A DNA stretch of 64,000 bases from Bilabrum cf. latius (lineage: Eukaryota > Bigyra: Bicosoecida > Bigyra > Bicosoecida). The stretch's first letter is position 1; every line of letters begins with the position of its first letter. Made by a program: the position numbers and the translations under genes. The notes under the pieces were generated by a model. That model worked only from the letters and a program-made list of their open reading frames with translations. It did not search any database and was not told where the DNA came from. The stretch spans positions 620,001-684,000 of the forward strand of contig OZ237745.1 in the NCBI GenBank assembly GCA_965178125.1. Direction: 5' to 3'. Below, piece by piece: positions 24,722 through 35,873 of this stretch.

Positions 24722-26749
24722 TTACGCACCTTCAAAAGAAGTCACCGTGGACAACATCGGCTCTGCAGTCTCCACAGGTGACACTTTGGCGAGCACAGCC
24801 TGCAACAGGCCGTTGCGAGAGTGCACAAGCTCTGGCGTAGAGCTGTTGGTGATCATGTCGATCGTGTGCCCAGAGCCCACCCCAGGCACCTCGAAAGACA
24901 CGCGGCCCATACCAGGCGCCGACACGACTGCCGACCCGCCACCTTGCCCATCCGGCCCGACAGCGATGGAGGTGTTCTGGTTGCCGTCGAAGGCCAGCAG
25001 GGGGATGCTCACCCCGAACCCGACGATGGGAGACCCGTCCAGGGCACCGGCTGCCTGAGGCTTAACGACGGAGTGGTCGATCTTGACGCGCCCATCGGTG
25101 ATCGTGACGGTCTGCTTGGCCGCCACGCCGTCGTCCAGCAGCACGTACGTCACGTCATACTGCACGAAGCTCGCGTTGTTGACGTTGCCGGGCAGCATGG
25201 TCACGGCGTACACGTCGGTGGCGAGCTTGTCGCCGAGGCACTCGAACCCGGCCAAGGGGCCCTCGGTCCTGCGCGGCGCATCTGCCGACGTCTCTGACGA
25301 GTTGAGCTGCCAGCAGGGGCCAACGGCCAGCCCACCATACTCCTGCTCCGACCCCGCGGTGGGCCCAAGCAGTCCGCTCCCCGCCGGCCCGCTGGCCATC
25401 CTCTTTGAGTGCATCCTGGTGACGCCCGTCGAGTCGTAGTGCGGGTCTGCGCCGGTCTCATGCTCGACGTACGTGCCTGCAGCGTTCGCGAACACCTTGT
25501 GGAACCGCGGCAGGTAGAACACGTATCCCCCGACATCTGCCGGCGCCGCGCACTCAGGGATGCTGTCGTCCGCAAAGAGGAATGCCGTGCTGACCATGGA
25601 GGCAGGCAGCAGGTTGTACTGGGCCTAGTACGAGTAGCTCTGGTAGCCCCACCTGAGGGCAGGATCGAACCGGTTCTTCACGATCTCCATCTCCCCGGCG
25701 GGCATGACCCACCTCCGGAGGCTCTCAAGGGACAGCTAGGAGCCGCGCTTGAACATGCAGGCCAGCTCTGGGTGAGGCTTACCGTCGGGGCTGCCGGAGC
25801 CATCCTGCAGCCGAGTGGCCCACATCTCGTACAAGGCCACCGACACCGCTTCGTTCCACTGGTGCTGGGAGGAGCGCCCCCCTGTGGGAACCTCTCCCAG
25901 CGGAGACTGCATCAGGAGCGACATCCATGCGCCCCTCCTGCTGAGCTCGGAGAGGTATGCGGCGTGGGACTCGTTGTAGCCGCGGGCAATCATGACGCTG
26001 TAGTACTTCCGGGGGAACACGTCGTATGGCATGGGGTTGAGTCCGCCGGTGCCGGTGTGGTCCTCGTACATGCCATCTGGGGTAAAGCTCCCTTCGCTGA
26101 TCTGCTTGTCGAGCTCGGAGCGCCACCAGGATCCGTTCGAGCTGAGGCCGGCTTGCTCCCTCAGGTATTCGCCCGTAAGTGCGACGATGCCCCAATTGTT
26201 GGACTGGTACCCGTGATACGCTTCGAACGGCTGAATCTCGCGAAGAAGCGATTCCCACAAGTTCATCGTGGTTTGATTGACGACAGGGCGCAACGCCTCG
26301 AGTCCAAGCATTAAAGGCATAACATAAAAATTGCAATGACCTTGGGCACATCGAATCTGTGCAAGTGCTGAGACTGCGGCAGTGTACGCTCGAATTGAGC
26401 TGTCTAAGAGACCTGTACCGTCTGCACAAGCCGAGTGCTTGGCCTTGCACAGGGTAGCGCTAGCGAAAGCGTAGCACGGTGTTGAATACTGGATCTCTTC
26501 GTGAGCGTACCGGTCAATGATGGTACCGTTCTCTGCCTAGTATTGCCGAAAGTAATCGACGATTCCAGCGATCCAGTCCAGAGCATCCGATTTGGTCAAG
26601 TTTGTGCGGCGGAATGCATCCGGTGTTGCTGCTGCTAGCTACTGAGCTTGAGCTACAGTGCTCTCATGCGGCCACGCCGGAATAGACTGCCCCACAGCAG
26701 ATCCAGCGCACAAAGCAGTAAACACCACTAGAACTTGAAGAGGCGCCAT
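24722..26749 (-). CDS. Secreted lyase-like protein (tentative alpha/alpha-toroid family)
   Basis: The ATG at 26749 starts a signal peptide (MAPLQVLVVFTALCAGSAVG). The 675-residue frame contains four TAGs (reverse triplets at 26639, 26537, 25736, 25625) and ends at TAA. Blocks seen in order are GTIIDRYAHEEIQYSTPCYA, QSNNWG at about residue 183, TPDGMYEDH, GRSSQHQWNEA and, after two TAGs, AQYNLLPASM, PADVGG and HYDSTG. The helical first part followed by a beta-rich C-terminus recalls heparinase II/III-like or other polysaccharide-lyase-like proteins, but this is recognition from memory of related bacterial and algal hypothetical proteins and I cannot name a substrate. The protein is rich in Asn-X-Ser/Thr sequons, as expected for secretion. 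It is convergent with UTP10 and lies in the same direction as the giant gene upstream. Confidence 0.8.
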
Positions 26750-27131
26750 CATTCGATTTACACTCAGCTAAGCAGGTACACTTCGACGGCCCTAAAGCTG
26801 ATTCAGCGCAAATTGCACCGGCAGTGAACACTTCTTCGACTGTCCTGGAGCTGATCCAGCGCAAATTGCAGTGAGCGGCACGGAGCACGGTAACGAAGTA
26901 CACGGTACTGGTCATCTTCAATGAATCGGATTTCTTCTTCTTTTTTGCTAGATATGCACTGAATTTGTCGCATTCTTAGAAAGATACTACAATCGTGAAG
27001 TCATTTAGGGGTGTGACACATACTGAAAGCGCAGCCCGAGGGCCAGTGACGCTCTCAACCCCGACACATACCTGTCTGGTCTTGGCTGGGCGAGTGCCCC
27101 TTGCAGTCAGACCCACACAAGGTGAATTTTA
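26750..27131. other. Intergenic region upstream of the lyase-like gene, with direct repeats
   Basis: This 382-bp region lies between the TGA of the giant gene and the ATG of the lyase-like gene. A direct repeat, GCTGATYCAGCGCAAATTGCA, occurs at 26798-26818 and 26850-26870, and similarity extends about 20 bp to the left of each. It probably includes the giant gene's 3' UTR and the lyase-like gene's promoter. A T-rich run lies at about 26930-26950. Confidence 0.6.
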
Positions 27132-30100
27132 TCATACCTCCTCTGCATTACTCATGCCAGCTGATACGCTGCCCGCATTGCTCGTCCTGGATGCAGCCGC
27201 ACCACCCTTCTTGGCAGCTGCCGCTGGGCTCTGCGTGGAGCGGGCGCAAGAGATCCTGTAGACCAGGAAGGCGACCACAGCGAGCACCACCAACCCGCCG
27301 AGCACGCCGACGGCGATGATGCCCGGCGACACGCCATCGTTATCCTCGTCACCGTCCACATCACCTCCACCATCGCTCGGCTGCGCCTCCGCTATGCGCA
27401 CTTCCGTGTCGACCTGCTCCGCCTCGATCTGCACCGAGGAGACGTCTACCTGCAGACGAGATGCCACCGCGGGAACCTACGCGATGAGGTCGTCCAGCAG
27501 CCCGTTGCCCCCACTGGCGGGAGTGCCGGACACGTAGCCGGTCACGGCCGTGCGAGTCTCCTCCGCCGATGCGGTGACAGGGAAGCGGACGGAGGAGTCC
27601 ACCTCGATCCCCGACCCACTGCCGGACTGGAGCACGCGAGCCCCCGTCGCGGCCTGATCCTCCACGCGGGTGATGGTCACCTCCGATGCCCCTGTCGCTG
27701 CCGCTATACTGGCCTTGTATGGCTCGGCCAGGCTCTCGAGGAACTGCTTCTTGTTGACACCCTGCAGCTTCACGCCCGCCATCTCGACGTACACGCCGAT
27801 CTGCCGCACCGGCGCGGTACACGTGTTCGTGCCTGCCGAGCACACGAGTTCGCCATCGCAATTCTCACTGGTCTCGCACGCCAGCCCCTGCGCGCAAAGC
27901 CCGCAGCCGATTTCAAGGTCCTCGATGCCGCAGTCGATGTCCGTCTCGAAGCCGTTGACAATACCGTCGCTGCAGGTGGGCTCGGCGTCCTGCTCGAGCT
28001 CCTCGGAGCACACGCCCTGGTCGTCCTCGAGCCAGCCAGCGTCGCACGAACAGGTAAATACCGCGGGGTCGGACGAGTCGGCTTGGCACACGCCGTTGCC
28101 GCACGGCTCGTCAGCACACGGACCTTCAACCCGGACCTGCCCGCAAAAGTCGCCAAAGAATCTGGACTCTGAGCATGAGCAGACCACGCTCCCGGCATCG
28201 CTGACTGCACACTGGGCCCCGTTTTTGCACGGATTGGGGCTGCAGGGATCCGCTGGTGCTGCTGTCGGGGACGGAGTGGGCGTGGCCTGGGATCCAGCTG
28301 GCGAAGGCGAGGGGCTCGCAGCAGCTGGCGAGCTGGAGCTGGCCGATAGGCTTGGGCTCGCGGAGGGGCTGCTACTCATGGATGGTGAAGACGACGGGCT
28401 CGGGTTCAAGCTTGTGCTAGGACTTGGGCTGGTACTAGGAGTCGGAGAAGTCGACGGGCTCGGGCTCGGGGATGCGGCTCCCACCATCTTGGCAAAAGGC
28501 GCCTACCCCGGGTCGGTCATCGAGTAGACCAGCTCGACGCACTCCTCCTGGGCCAGTTTTTCGTCACCGACGATTAGGTCACCGTTGTCCAGCCGATGCT
28601 GGGACACGTTCAGCTGCAACGTTGCTGGATTCAGCTTTGAATCCAGTCCAATGCACGAATAGAGACTGATGTTGTAGTCGGTTCGGCCGAGGTCAGCTGC
28701 GACCAGTGCGACAAGGCCAGATGCTCCAGGCACCATCACCGTCTCGAGCACGTCGAACGACAGGTAATTCGAGCTCGTGTCCAAGTTGATCGAGTCCCTC
28801 TGGATCTGCGCTTCCTGCCTTCCCAGCGAGCTCTCGACATACTGCAGGCCGTTGGTGTCGCCCTCCAGGTCGATCGTGTTGGATCGGACCAGCTCTGGCG
28901 AGATACAGTCAGCCACGGGTTCCTAGGTGATCGTCATAGTGTCATTCAAGGTATAGGAGTCGTCACCCGCCTGCGCTTCGCACATATCTCGTACCTATAT
29001 CCGAGACGTGGACGAGTCGTCCTAGACCAAACCGACATGGAACGATGCAGATGATGTGCTGCTATCAGCTGAAACAACGAGGCACATGTAATGCTCCGGA
29101 TCCCCGAACGAGTGCACCACGAGCATCATGTCACTAGTCGCCTCGTACACCGCTGAGTCAACCACGACCAAGTCCAAGGGGGCGGCATAGCTTTGTACGA
29201 TGTGGATCGTGTCGTTGAAGAAACAAGCAGACTCAATGGCACTGGTATCATCGGAGACGCCCTCGTACTGCAAGCTGGCAGCATCCAACGCTGGGGCTGC
29301 CTGCAGTCCAACCATCCAGTCGCTCTTGCTGTTGCCCCTGCACTCGGCATCTTGCGAGCTCGTCAGATTGTACGTCTTGAGCGGGACTGCATCAGAGTCT
29401 TCAAACACGTTCGTGCATGCATAGTTGGCCTGCATGCCGTTTGAGCGATGCGGCCCAACGCCATCGATGTCGTACAGCTCTAGTGTGGTCTTTCCATTCG
29501 TCATGTCGAAGACCCCTTTGGCGCACACCCAGGATTCCTAGCCCAGGGACCCATCGCCAACATCCGTTACATAAAGAATCATCAGCTCCGCAAGAAGGAA
29601 ACCTGATAATCTCTCTGTGGCGGCGACAATGGCCATCGCTTGGCCCTCGGCTGCATTCGCCGTCGAACCGATCCTCACGGTGTCTGCCACCCCGCAGAAA
29701 GTGGTCTCGCCGCTTGCAGGTGCGCTTTCTCCCGCCAAAAAGTTGCCAGATGTGTATGCAACATCTGACAGGAAATCAAACGAGCTAACAAACTCCACGC
29801 GGGGGCAGGTTGCTTCGCCATCCGCCATGCGGACGTAATCTGACATTCCCTACAGTGGATCGTCTGATTCCGCAGCAGCATGACAATCGTCGAAGGCATT
29901 CTCCGGCCTAATGTTCGAAAACGAACCGTCTTGGCGGAATTTCTAGATGGACCCGTCCGTACTCAATTCAAATACGAAGCAAAAGTATAGCTTGAATTGC
30001 TGCACATCAATGCTGCTGACGGCGATCACGGTCGTGCTATTAGTACCAAGATCGACCACTGCAGAGTGCTCGATGATATATGGCAGCGACACACCATTCG

Positions 30101-33100
30101 CAAGCAGGGGAACCATTTCCCCACTCGTCATATTAGCACACATGCCAGCCACAGCGTACTCGGGATCGCCGAAAACATCGTACACGCCACCAGCTGCCGC
30201 GAGCTCTGGCACCACGCCCTCCTCCCACGCAGTGTTCTCGTACGGGTCGCAAGATTCTCCCATGGCTGCGTATGCATCCAAGGCAGCGAACTGGTCTGCA
30301 CCAGCGCTAGTCCACTCGGCGGTGCACGAGTCGATGCCATGAGACACCGAAAACTTGTATGCGGAGCCCACCTGGGCGAAAGACGTCATGTTGCCGTTTG
30401 CGTCAAAACCGATCGCCAAGCAAGGGTAGTACGGGCCACTAAAGTAGTGGTACGCAACCGCAAATACGACGCTTCCGTTCTGTCCAAGGTCCACCGTCGT
30501 TGACTTCTGCACCACGTAGAGCTTCTCATCCGTGCCGTCATACGTCTTGACGTGGGCATCCCTTGCAAGCACGCAGAGCCCAGGATCGGCAGAGTCCGAA
30601 GGATCGTAAATACCGTTAGCTGCCTTGAGCAACGGGACCATACCGTTCTCCCACACGAGCGGAAATGCTTCGTCACAGGACTTGCCCTCTCCGTCCTCGA
30701 GCTCCATGACAAGGTTGGCGCTGGTACGAAGCAAGGCGCCAGCCGGGGTGCAGCCCTCGATCGCGAGGGTGATGTTGGTGTAAGTCTCCCGCAGTCCAGC
30801 ATTGTAGATGCTATACTCGCCATCGTCGTTTTTCACAATCGACCAGCACTGGAACTTGTCGGAAGCAGAGTCTGAATCTGTGGTGTTGGCGATCGCGAGG
30901 GAGATGCTAACGTCAACTGTCTGGGCGGTCCACAAGAACGGGGTTGACCTCAGCCGTTTGCCAAATTCGATGGAATCAAGCTGTCCGTTCTCGAAGCATG
31001 CGTCTTCTGCGCTACCAGCGGAAAACGCCCCGGTGAAGCCATCGTCCAAGTGGTTGGTCGTCATGGATGCGTTCAAGTTCTCGTTCGGACCACAACCACC
31101 AGAGTTGAAAACCGCAGAGACTCCGGCGCTGCTGTCCAGGTCGAAAGTCATGAGCTCATCGTCGCATGCAGCCTATGATGAGGCGATCGTGTAGCCCAGC
31201 GTGGAAGACAAGAAGTAGAAAGTGAGCACATCCTGGCCCGTTTCACTCTGATGCAATGTAGTGGGCGAGCAGAAGTAGAACGCCGTGCTCCCAGAGTACG
31301 ACCCATAGATAAATGCAAAACGGCCAGTGGAGCCCAGCTGCCTTGATGCCACCACCGTACGCTCGATCGGCTTGGCAGGAAAGTCTCTCGCAATCATTCC
31401 ATCTGACAAGCAGATTTGGTCCGATCCCCTGAACGGAATCTCCCAGTCGTACAGACCCCAGTACGGCGCGACCACGTCATCGTTGCTTTGCCAGGTAGCG
31501 GTTGTTGGACCCACATAGCAGCTGTTCGTCGCGCTTGCCGTGTACGTGCCAACAGGCTACAGAAACACCTGGTCACCTGAGCTTGCGACAGCCGCGCAGA
31601 CCTTCTACATGTCACCTTGCGGGTCTTGCACCGGACGAATCGGCATTACATTATACATGGTACCGGTTGTATTGCTGCCGTCCAGAACCGTGCACATCCA
31701 GCCGTACCTCGCATGTTGGTACGAAATGAGTGACATGTTTGAGTTGGGCAGCATGGCACTAGTCACATTCATTACATCCTCGGCGCCATTGGAATCGCGC
31801 AGCTGAGCCCGACTGCCCTCGAAACACGTCCTGCCTTCAGTGTCTACGAACAGCTCGCCCTCGAAATCTACGCCACGGATCATTGCCCCGCTGTTCCACT
31901 GCACGCCGGTGGTGTCGGGGCACGTCGTGTCATCTGCGAGAGCAAACTCCACCTTGGCCTCTGCAACGGACTGGTCTGCAGGTTGGTTGGCAAGCATGAA
32001 GTCACACGTTGCGATGTGCTCGGGTAGCATATGATCTGCCGCAGAGCCGCTGATGGGATACACTGAGATATCCATTGAGGTTGAGGCAAAGTTGTCCGAC
32101 TCCACGACAACGCAAGCGAGTGCCTCTGAGCCAAGAGATCCGTCACCAGCGTTGTTGACCTTTAGCAGCACACCCATAGGCGGAAAGGAGCTGATAACAG
32201 CGACAATGCTGCCGGTGGCCTGGTTGCCTGCCGCCCCGAATGAGTACACGCTCTTATGTAGAGTGCACCAGTGAAGCGGAGCAGTCGAGTTGGAAGTCGC
32301 AGCACCGGTTCCAAGGAATGGGTTGGACGCTAGAGAGTACTGGGTAGATCTGGTTGTGTTAGGACAGGCCTCTTCCTAAGGGTCGAAGCGCACAAGCTGC
32401 ATTTCGAGAGTCGCAGTGATCGAAGAAGAGCCACTTGCGTGAGACTCGCACTTCGAGATGGCCAGTGACTCCGCAGAGTCGCGCTAGAACTTGTACCACT
32501 TGGCAGTGTCGTCGCCGCCGTCTGTTCCAGGGATTTCCTCGATGTAGTTACACAAGTAGTACGTTAAGGTCGTGCCCCAGAACGAAAACTCTTCCGTCGT
32601 GATGAGGTACGTGACCGGCTCTGAGCTATTGGCGATTGAGCCGCTGAGCAGAACGCTCACTGACTCCGAGCTCATGAGCTCGTGAGTGATGAGCTGGTCT
32701 TCAGCGGCACACAGCACCAGACCATCCTCGCTGTCCTTCGGCTTGTAGGCTTCCCTCATGTACTTGCGGCTGCCGGTTCCCGCGGACCACTCGATCGGGA
32801 AGGGCGCATCGCAAGAGCCAGAGCTCGACGGGCTCATGCTCAAGAAGACCTACTCAGTCGAGCCGCCGCCCATGTACGCCATCGAGGAGCAGTCGGATAT
32901 CGCATCTGCGGTGTTGTTGTACGACTCTTCGACCTGCACAACGTCAATGTGACCGCCATCAGCTTGGCGGAATGCTACACATGCGAATTCGCTGGCCTCC
33001 TCTGGAGTGTCCTTGGGAAGCTCGATGACTGCCATTGAAACTAGCGGCTCATACTGGTCCTTGCCGTACGGAAACGAGGTGTTTCTGAAGTCAATATTCA

Positions 33101-35873
33101 ACCTGCCGACGAAGGATATGCCAGTCTCTTCGATGCAGGCGGCAGTGAAGCCGGCCTTGCTCGACTTGCTGGTAACCTCGTAGAATCCGCGTATTGACTG
33201 GGGGGAAGTGGCCCCGAAGATCGAGCTGCCGGTCATAACAGGCCCGCAATCATTATCGGCCAAGCTGATCTCTCCAAACGGGGCAAGTCCCCACTCTGCT
33301 TTTTGGTACAGCTCGGAGCACGCTGCCTTGGCATCGGCGAGTGAAGAGTGCAGCGAGCTGTCGTACGCGTCTGTCCACACGTTGGCCTTGTCCTGCGGGC
33401 CACTCGTTCGCTCTACTACCACGCAGGCGTACCTAGAAGCCATGCTGTACCCATCTGAGGCTCTCTCATTCTTTCGCATGGCAATCAGCTCCCACTCTGG
33501 CGATATGCCATCCGTCGGGTCGCTGCTATAGTGTGACTCGGCTCGGAAGCCCTGCAAGTCGTTGCCTGCGTCCAAGGAGTAAAAGCCGACGCCCATGCAC
33601 ATCTGGGCGGTGCCATTCGCCACAGTTGGACCCCCGGAAGTGAAATCAAACAGGCCCGGCCGCTTGCCCGACTAGAGTCGATCGGAGAATTCGTACACCG
33701 TTTTCCGCAAGCATGCGGAGTTGTCCCCCTGGTATGAATAGCTGCCAACCAGCGACAGCCTTCCAGACTCGGGCCCCTCCCGCGCAGCGAGCTCGCAGAT
33801 ATCGCGCGCCTCGTCCTTGCCGATGGTGCCGTCCATGTGGTACACCACCCCCTCCGTGGCGTCGCCAGGCTCGTCATGGAACATCACAATACACGTGAGC
33901 GAGTCATCATCCTCTGCGTCCTCTTGCACCATGAGCATGGTGACATCGAAGCTAGTCAGCTCTGCAGTACCCACTAGGGCCATTGCCTCTTCGTATACGC
34001 CATCGCCAGCGCGCAGCTGAACTGACAGGTTGTGCGTGCATACCGTGCCGTTGGTGCCGTCGTCGAACTGCATGTCGTGCAGGCCGCTGATTGGGGCATT
34101 CACAGGCAGCTGCGTCTCCCAAGCAGCAGACCCGCAAGCTTCATCATTCGCGGCGGGAGTCAGCTCGATGGAGTCGGCAGAGAGGATGCTCCCGTCGAGC
34201 ACCATGCCCTCGCAGATCTGCACGGCCTCGAAGGTGCCAGCCGCCGTCGTGGGGTTGGAGTGGTCGAAGCTGGCGCGATACAGCGCGTCCGTGGTCTGGA
34301 ACAGGCAGTGCCAGGTCAAGTTCTGCCATGCAGAATCCATTGCATCGGTGCTGTCCATCCGCTTGGCCAGAACTGCCGTGCCCTGCGTCGTGCCGTTGGC
34401 CGATGTGGCCACGAAGGCCTTCGCCTCCAGGTCCAGCCTCTCTCCCCCGGAATAGGTGATGAAAGCGAACAAGTCCACGTAGCACATCTTGCCCCCGTCG
34501 AACGTTTGCACGCCATTCGCGATGGAGCCGTAGTCGATCCATGACAGGGACCGGTCCTGGAAGCTCGCACAGTCCGACGCGCCGGAAGCCTCCACCAGGA
34601 CGCTGTCGGGCTCGGCAGGCAGTCCTTCGGCCCCAGTGAGCACGTCTTGACATTGCTCGTAGGCGATATCTATGCCTTGAGAGGGCCGCCTGATCGTGTA
34701 GACGCTGACCTTTCCCTCGCCGTCGCTCTAAAATGCAGTGCACCCGGCCGCCCACGTTCTGTGGAACGTCACGACGGCAAGCTGGCCGGAGCTAGCGCTC
34801 GCTGCGAACGCCTCCGACGACGAGACTTCGAGCGTAGATGTGTAGTACTCGTCACTGATGCAAGCCGCCAAGCCGCTTGCGCTTTCAACATTGAAGGGGC
34901 CGGTGAAATTTTGGAGCGCGCCGGCGCCTGCCAAAAACTGCACGCTACTGGGGTATTCGTAACCAGACACGCATGCATCGAAGCTGGCAAAGCTCGAGGG
35001 GGGTTCCAGCGTGAAGCCAGAGGTGAAGTCGGTCTGATCGACAGAGTCGTCCTGTAGACCAGCCAAGATTGCACCGCAAGCCGACTGGATACCTTCCGCC
35101 CCCGTGCCAGGGGCGGCGAAGAAGCGGCGTCCCTCCAACTCATCGTTCCTGGTGAGGGCCAGCGAGAGGCAGAAGTACTCCGTGCTGGGGCCAGTGCTGT
35201 TATCGTTAGTAGTTGTCGTGGCCATGGCCGCTCCAAACCAGGAATCGTACGCGAACTCGTCGCCGTCCCTATCGACCGCCTCCCGGTCGATGAACTCGAT
35301 GTGCGTTGTTGTCAAAGAGTTCAGGATCGCGATCCGGTCGTTCTGTACGCAGGCGTGCCCCCAGAAATCGCTAAATTTCACTCTATACGATCCGTCGAAA
35401 CCAGTTTGCGCGTTGTCAGCGGAGAAATCGATGCATGCCGAGGGCGACGGCGAGGTCCTCGAAATGATATTACCGAGGTAGGTTTGCTGCTGCCCCGGCC
35501 CGCACGCCGCGATTGTCGTGTCCAGACTAGCGGATCGTGCAGATGTTATCTCAGAGACGCCAAGTCCGCCCGGTGCCATGGAGAATGCAAGGCAAGTGTA
35601 GCCTTGGGAGGGCTTCTGGTTCTTCGCGAGGACGTAGGCCGCAGAATCTCCTTGTGCGGAAGCGATCAAGTCGAACTCAGCCATATCTGGGAGAAAGTCG
35701 TCGTAGTACTTGAATGATGTTGCATCGAGACACGCTTTACCTCCATGGCCGCCGGCTGACCAGCCGTAAAGGCCAAAATCAGCACCAAGGTCACCATGAT
35801 CAGGGGACCACCTCAATATGCTATCCGCGCGAGCACATACGGCGCAAAGTAGAAGTGCCGTGGCGATTATCAT
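27132..35873 (-). CDS. Giant type I surface glycoprotein, copy 2 (complete, 2,913 aa)
   Basis: A single frame of 2,914 codons from ATG at 35873 to TGA at 27132 has 16 in-frame TAGs (reverse triplets at 34728, 33672, 32850, 32484, 32376, 31605, 31557, 31173, 29943, 29850, 29538, 29022, 28995, 28923, 28503, 27477) and no internal TAA or TGA. Order: signal peptide (1-16); about 2,440 residues of Cys-containing modules, two of them plainly homologous about 142 residues apart (near 1733 and 1875); a Ser/Pro-rich stalk (about 2463-2541); EGF-like modules at about 2544-2577 and 2586-2622; a Cys-rich module with NGFETDIDCG (about 2633-2685); a SEA-like domain with a GARVLQ motif (about 2688-2790); a membrane helix (about 2851-2873); and a short Ala/Lys/Ser-rich tail. 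It is probably a surface receptor or adhesin; its ligand is unknown. Confidence 0.9.

Larger units (their letters stand above)
1..27573. repeat. Tandem unit, copy 1 (27,573 bp)
   Basis: Position 1 onwards recurs at 27574 and again at 55147, in the same orientation and with no spacer, so the period is exactly 27,573 bp. Copy 1 differs from copy 2 by 17 single-base changes that I found by eye and by comparing translations: 36, 775, 898, 1419, 2466, 2939, 4384, 6003, 6760, 8963, 9143, 9145, 9290, 9457, 9927, 9955 and 15350. I saw none from 15351 to 27573. No terminal inverted repeats, target-site duplications or transposase mark the junctions, and the phase of the unit is arbitrary because the array runs off both edges of the window. 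Confidence 0.97.

Noticed and set aside
1-27573. Genes are pseudogenes broken by stop codons
   Set aside because: Decay would give TAA, TGA and frameshifts too. Only TAG occurs, motifs and catalytic residues are intact, and all five genes show the same pattern.
1-27573. Programmed stop read-through or selenocysteine/pyrrolysine insertion
   Set aside because: There are 40 sites in five unrelated genes with no shared downstream context, which is far more than recoding signals explain. Pyrrolysine is not known in eukaryotic nuclear genes.
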